The notes under the pieces: model-generated
The model's database searches: none
What the model saw: the letters and a program-made list of their open reading frames with translations, nothing else
What the model was told of the DNA's origin: nothing
Program-made: the position numbers and the translations under genes
Assembly (NCBI RefSeq): GCF_004362715.1
Contig: NZ_SNYC01000005.1
Span: forward strand, 373,781-437,780
Origin: Pedobacter metabolipauper
GTDB lineage: Bacteria; Bacteroidota; Bacteroidia; Sphingobacteriales; Sphingobacteriaceae
Reading direction: 5' to 3'
DNA length: 64,000 nucleotides
In this document: positions 61,109 to 64,000 of the stretch, in pieces
Position numbering within the stretch: position 1 is the stretch's first letter
Layout of the letters: every line of letters starts with the position of its first letter

Positions 61109-61423
61109 AGACTCCTTAGTGGCTTTAATGGTTTTTTCAATAGCACGTATAACTGCATCTTTATAGACCGTAAAGTTATTTTGGCGTGCTTCATCCGAAT
61201 CACTTTCCTTAACCAATTTTTTACCATCCTTTACTTCCTGCAACTCTTTCTCATACAGATTAATAAATGTTTCTGGCTCCTTATTCTTTAATATTCTGAT
61301 GGTATGAGAATATTTTTCATGACCATCAACCAGATTGGCTAAATTCTTTTCATCGTAACTGCCGATATTATTGATCCTTGTTAATAGCTGTTCAAGCTTT
61401 CCTCTTTCTTTTGCGTAACCCAT
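61103..61423 (-). CDS. Small hypothetical protein
   Basis: A 106-residue, highly charged and mostly helical protein (MGYAKERGKLEQLLTRI, then HEKYSHTIRILKNKEPETF). No signal peptide or membrane segment. The frame extends to a TTG at 61453 but ATG at 61423 is preferred. It overlaps the end of the glycosylase gene. No family recognised. Confidence 0.6.
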   Translation of the reverse strand: MGYAKERGKLEQLLTRINNIGSYDEKNLANLVDGHEKYSHTIRILKNKEPETFINLYEKELQEVKDGKKLVKESDSDEARQNNFTVYKDAVIRAIEKTIKATKESL

Positions 61424-61566
61424 AATTAGCGCAAATATACTAGTTATCCCCAAGAGTTGTACTATTAAGCACAGAACTGGAAAAACACGGTGACCATTAG
61501 GGTGTTAATCCCATGAATTTTTGACGGATTACCAGTTACCTTGGTGTAAACAAAATATTTAATTTT

Positions 61567-62421
61567 ATGAAAAAGTACTTGATCATTTTCCTTGTGGCAT
61601 TCGGATACATTTTTCCAACTTTAGCCCTGATGTCAATCTCTTCACCTGCTCACGCACAGGAAGAGATGTCGGCTGGAGTGAAGCTTCAGTATTTTGCAGG
61701 CGCCTGCAATGCCAGCCAGGTGGAGGTGCTTCTGGCCAACAACCCAACATTCGACATCTATAGTTCTGGCGTAACCAATTCGCCGGTAATGGTAGCCATT
61801 GACAGATATATTACAGCCAATAATGCCGGCAATTTAAAAAGCTGCACAGAATGCCTGATCACCATCAGAACCATCTTAAAGGATAAACGCTATAATTTTA
61901 AAGAAATGCCAAATCGTGATAAAACCGATCTGATGTTCCTTTTAGCAAAAGGACGGTCGGTAACAAATACTACACTCTACATCAGTGGCTATAACAACCT
62001 GTTATTTGCAATGCTTGATGAGCTCGACAAAAAAACAGGGTTCGATATCAATTACACATTACCCTTATATTTGAAAACGCTGGCTGGAAACGCAATAGGT
62101 GCATTGGCTTCAGGAGGCCTTAAATCAACATTCTGTGCCTTAATTACCCGCTATCCGCAGCTTAAATTCAACCTCGATAAAAGAAGGGATGATTCTAGCT
62201 ATCCCGCATTGTTACTTGCGGTAATGAGTAATAATATGGAAATGGTAAACGCGCTGGCCAGTAATGGTGCTGATTTTTACCTGCGTGTAAATAGCTTCGG
62301 CATTTTCCCGGCAGAGGAACTCGCCAGAACGCTGGGGCATACATCCATAGTTACCTATTTAAACAACAGGAGACTTGGGAATGAGCCTGCAGCAACTACT
62401 GCAAATTATTGTGCAAACTGA
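61567..62421 (+). CDS. Secreted ankyrin-like repeat protein
   Basis: A 284-residue exported protein with a signal peptide ending near SSPAHA (about residue 30). The C-terminal ~65 residues show ankyrin-like helical pairs (YPALLLAVMSNNMEMVNALASNGADF and PAEELARTLGHTSIVTYLNN). The middle is helical with several Cys. Ankyrin repeats mediate protein binding; partner unknown. Confidence 0.75.
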   Translation: MKKYLIIFLVAFGYIFPTLALMSISSPAHAQEEMSAGVKLQYFAGACNASQVEVLLANNPTFDIYSSGVTNSPVMVAIDRYITANNAGNLKSCTECLITIRTILKDKRYNFKEMPNRDKTDLMFLLAKGRSVTNTTLYISGYNNLLFAMLDELDKKTGFDINYTLPLYLKTLAGNAIGALASGGLKSTFCALITRYPQLKFNLDKRRDDSSYPALLLAVMSNNMEMVNALASNGADFYLRVNSFGIFPAEELARTLGHTSIVTYLNNRRLGNEPAATTANYCAN

Positions 62422-62475
62422 TTGTCAGCAACCGGAATATTCTATCAAATGCTGAAGTAGATATTTTTGTTGGAA

Positions 62476-63231
62476 TTACTTTCTGATTTGGGCTTTTTGA
62501 GCTAAGATCTCTTTACCACCTTTATAAATTACAAGCAATGCGGGTGGCGTATTTTTTCCACCCGTAACAAAAATTGGACAGGTGTAGGTATAGGTACCAC
62601 TTTTAAACTCGTATTTGTGATTCCCTCCACTCCCTTCCATGGTAAGTTTACCGTTTTTTAAGATCAGGTTAGGCTTATCGCTCATTTTACCCGATAAGTT
62701 CCACGCAGCATAGCGGAAGCTATTACTTCCCATATCATCAATTCTAATGATATATTTTGTGGTTTCTAAAACTACGATAGGCCGTTCAAATTCTTTAATC
62801 GACTCATGCACGTAGCTTTTATCGAGCGCAATTAATTTCTCTCTTTTCTTTCTTTCCGCGTTTGATTGATGATTCACACCAATTAACCGTCCATCATAGT
62901 CCAGCCAAACATCTCCCCTCAAAAGCATGATTCCACGCCATCCCACAGCAGACCAGTCAACCGCTGGCTTAGAATTAACGATCATCTTAATTAACTCGTT
63001 ATCAAAAACTTCAGTATAACGCTTTAAAAATTCTTGCTTATTTTTTATTTCAGGTATTGGATATTCTCTCTTTAAAGGATAGGAAACTCTATCCGCTAAG
63101 ATCTCCTTCTTTTGATTTTTGATGTAATAAATGAAATCAGAAACAACTTTCTGCTGTTCAACCTTCATTTCCTGTCCGAAGACAACAACGAAACTCAAAC
63201 TCAGAATACATGTAATGGTCAGCTTTCTCAT
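62476..63231 (-). CDS. Secreted protein of unknown function
   Basis: A 251-residue exported protein (signal peptide LTITCILSLSFVVVFG). Notable segments are VSDFIYYIKNQKKEILADRV near the start and GWRGIMLLRGDVWLDYDGRLIGVNH in the middle, with a beta-rich C-terminus containing GGKNTPPALLVIYKGGKEI. No domain recognised. On the minus strand TACCTTTG (63259-63252) fits a -7 element about 21 bases before its ATG. Confidence 0.72.
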   Translation of the reverse strand: MRKLTITCILSLSFVVVFGQEMKVEQQKVVSDFIYYIKNQKKEILADRVSYPLKREYPIPEIKNKQEFLKRYTEVFDNELIKMIVNSKPAVDWSAVGWRGIMLLRGDVWLDYDGRLIGVNHQSNAERKKREKLIALDKSYVHESIKEFERPIVVLETTKYIIRIDDMGSNSFRYAAWNLSGKMSDKPNLILKNGKLTMEGSGGNHKYEFKSGTYTYTCPIFVTGGKNTPPALLVIYKGGKEILAQKAQIRK

Positions 63232-63692
63232 ATCTGCAAAAGAATTTTATTCAAAGGTAACCATTAAAGAAATTATAACCTGACTACTAACCTAAAAAAT
63301 AGAATGTATATAATGCACCCGGTAAAAAAAGATCATTCCCATATCATTCAAATTACATAACCAGGTTTGACAACAGATATAAACACTGATCACTTGACCT
63401 TCACAAATATCTAAAAGAGATTCATAACCAGTTTACAAACAAACAACACAAAAAAGCCCTTTAGAAATTTATTTTTAATAACCAGGCTAATTTTAAAAGA
63501 CAAATTAATTAATCAGAATTTCAATCCTGCAACAAACCATATAATCAAAAAACATTAAGCAAAAAAGTAAATGATTAATCTTTAATTTATATCACTAATT
63601 TTATTAATTTTATTCAATATTAAACCACCACCAGTGCAGCAATGCAAAAAGCCCTAAAAAAATCATCCTTAACAAACCAAATAAACTAAATT
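63232..63692. other. AT-rich divergent intergenic region
   Basis: No gene or clear hairpin is seen in these 461 very AT-rich bases. A -7-like TACCTTTG on the minus strand (63259-63252) probably serves the gene ending at 62476. No promoter was fixed for the gene starting at 63693. Confidence 0.5.
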
Positions 63693-64000
63693 ATGCTCAT
63701 TACACTCACAAAAGAAGAATGTATTTCTGCCATCAAGACATGGAAGGAAGTTAAATCTGATTATTCAAAAATCGAATCTATAATTAATCCTCAATTGGTT
63801 TTTAGTTTCAACAGAGAACAGATTGATTGGTTAAGCAAACTCAATAAGTATAAAAACTTCCACACGTATATTGGTGTACATCGCGATGAATTAATATTAA
63901 TTCTTGTTCCCCTTGATCAATCAGGTACAGAACTTAAACTTTCAGAATACTCAACCTCTTCCCTGATCCCACTGGCAATAGACTTAAAACTGGTTGAAAT
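63693..64000 (+). CDS. Hypothetical protein (C-terminus outside window)
   Basis: An ATG at 63693 opens a frame that remains open to the window edge (102 codons). It begins MLITLTKEECISAIKTWKEV and shows no signal peptide or membrane segment. Mixed helix and strand patterns (TYIGVHRDELILILVPLDQ) look like a real small globular domain. No family recognised; most of the protein may be missing. Confidence 0.65.
   Translation, partial: MLITLTKEECISAIKTWKEVKSDYSKIESIINPQLVFSFNREQIDWLSKLNKYKNFHTYIGVHRDELILILVPLDQSGTELKLSEYSTSSLIPLAIDLKLVE

Noticed and set aside
1..64000. tRNA or rRNA genes
   Set aside because: All intergenic gaps were read for cloverleaf-like sequence and none was convincing.

Overview
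The window looks like a chromosomal piece of a Bacteroidota bacterium, most likely a Sphingobacteriaceae member close to Pedobacter. This is inferred from gene content: FtsX/MacB-type permeases starting MFKLNLKIA, a MoxR-DUF58-BatA cluster with a DUF4159 protein, a TonB-dependent receptor, a LytTR regulator, sialate O-acetylesterase, a formylglycine-generating-enzyme-like protein, weak Shine-Dalgarno signals and TAnnTTTG-like -7 elements. No tRNA, rRNA, CRISPR array, insertion sequence or prophage was seen.

Layout. 1-8641 (minus): an ABC export operon with a HlyD-type adaptor, two ATPases and three large MacB/FtsX-like permeases (the last cut by the window edge). It is preceded by a good sigma-54 promoter match and by a plus-strand NtrC-type regulator/histidine kinase pair (8819-11550). 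11659-14348 (minus): glgC-glgA. 14349-16415: a lipoprotein gene flanked by two arrays of the same hairpin-forming repeat in opposite orientation. 16416-22860 (minus): an assimilatory sulfate reduction operon (sulfite reductase with a HEPN-like tail, cobA, siroheme dehydrogenase, APS reductase, cysD, cysN). It is preceded by a tiny Cys/Met-rich leader ORF and a terminator-like hairpin arranged like a classical attenuator. 23214-25606 (plus): metallophosphoesterase, CDP-alcohol phosphatidyltransferase, GtrA. 25780-29434 (minus): sialate O-acetylesterase and amidohydrolase.

29438-43716: two paralogous TldD/TldE pairs, with Tat-like leaders on the TldD proteins, flank a minus-strand MoxR/DUF58/BatA/DUF4175-like/membrane-protein operon and a divergent DUF4159 gene. 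43802-47265: small sigma factor, orphan LytTR regulator, TonB-dependent receptor. 47703-49663: fasciclin-domain protein with a strong terminator, an internally deleted GNAT remnant, and a serine hydrolase. 49705-53398 (minus): a five-gene operon headed by a GbsR/MarR regulator with a 15-bp-arm palindrome just upstream. 53581-57615 (plus): a large Sel1-repeat protein and a TPR protein. 57729-64000: a VOC protein, a minus-strand operon of secreted proteins ending in an unlisted 45-residue membrane peptide, a DNA glycosylase and several unrecognised secreted proteins.

The two most distinctive observations are the leader-peptide attenuator of the sulfate operon and the bidirectional, terminator-like hairpin arrays around the lipoprotein gene. 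The duplicated, apparently exported TldD/E pairs around a MoxR/BatA cluster come next.
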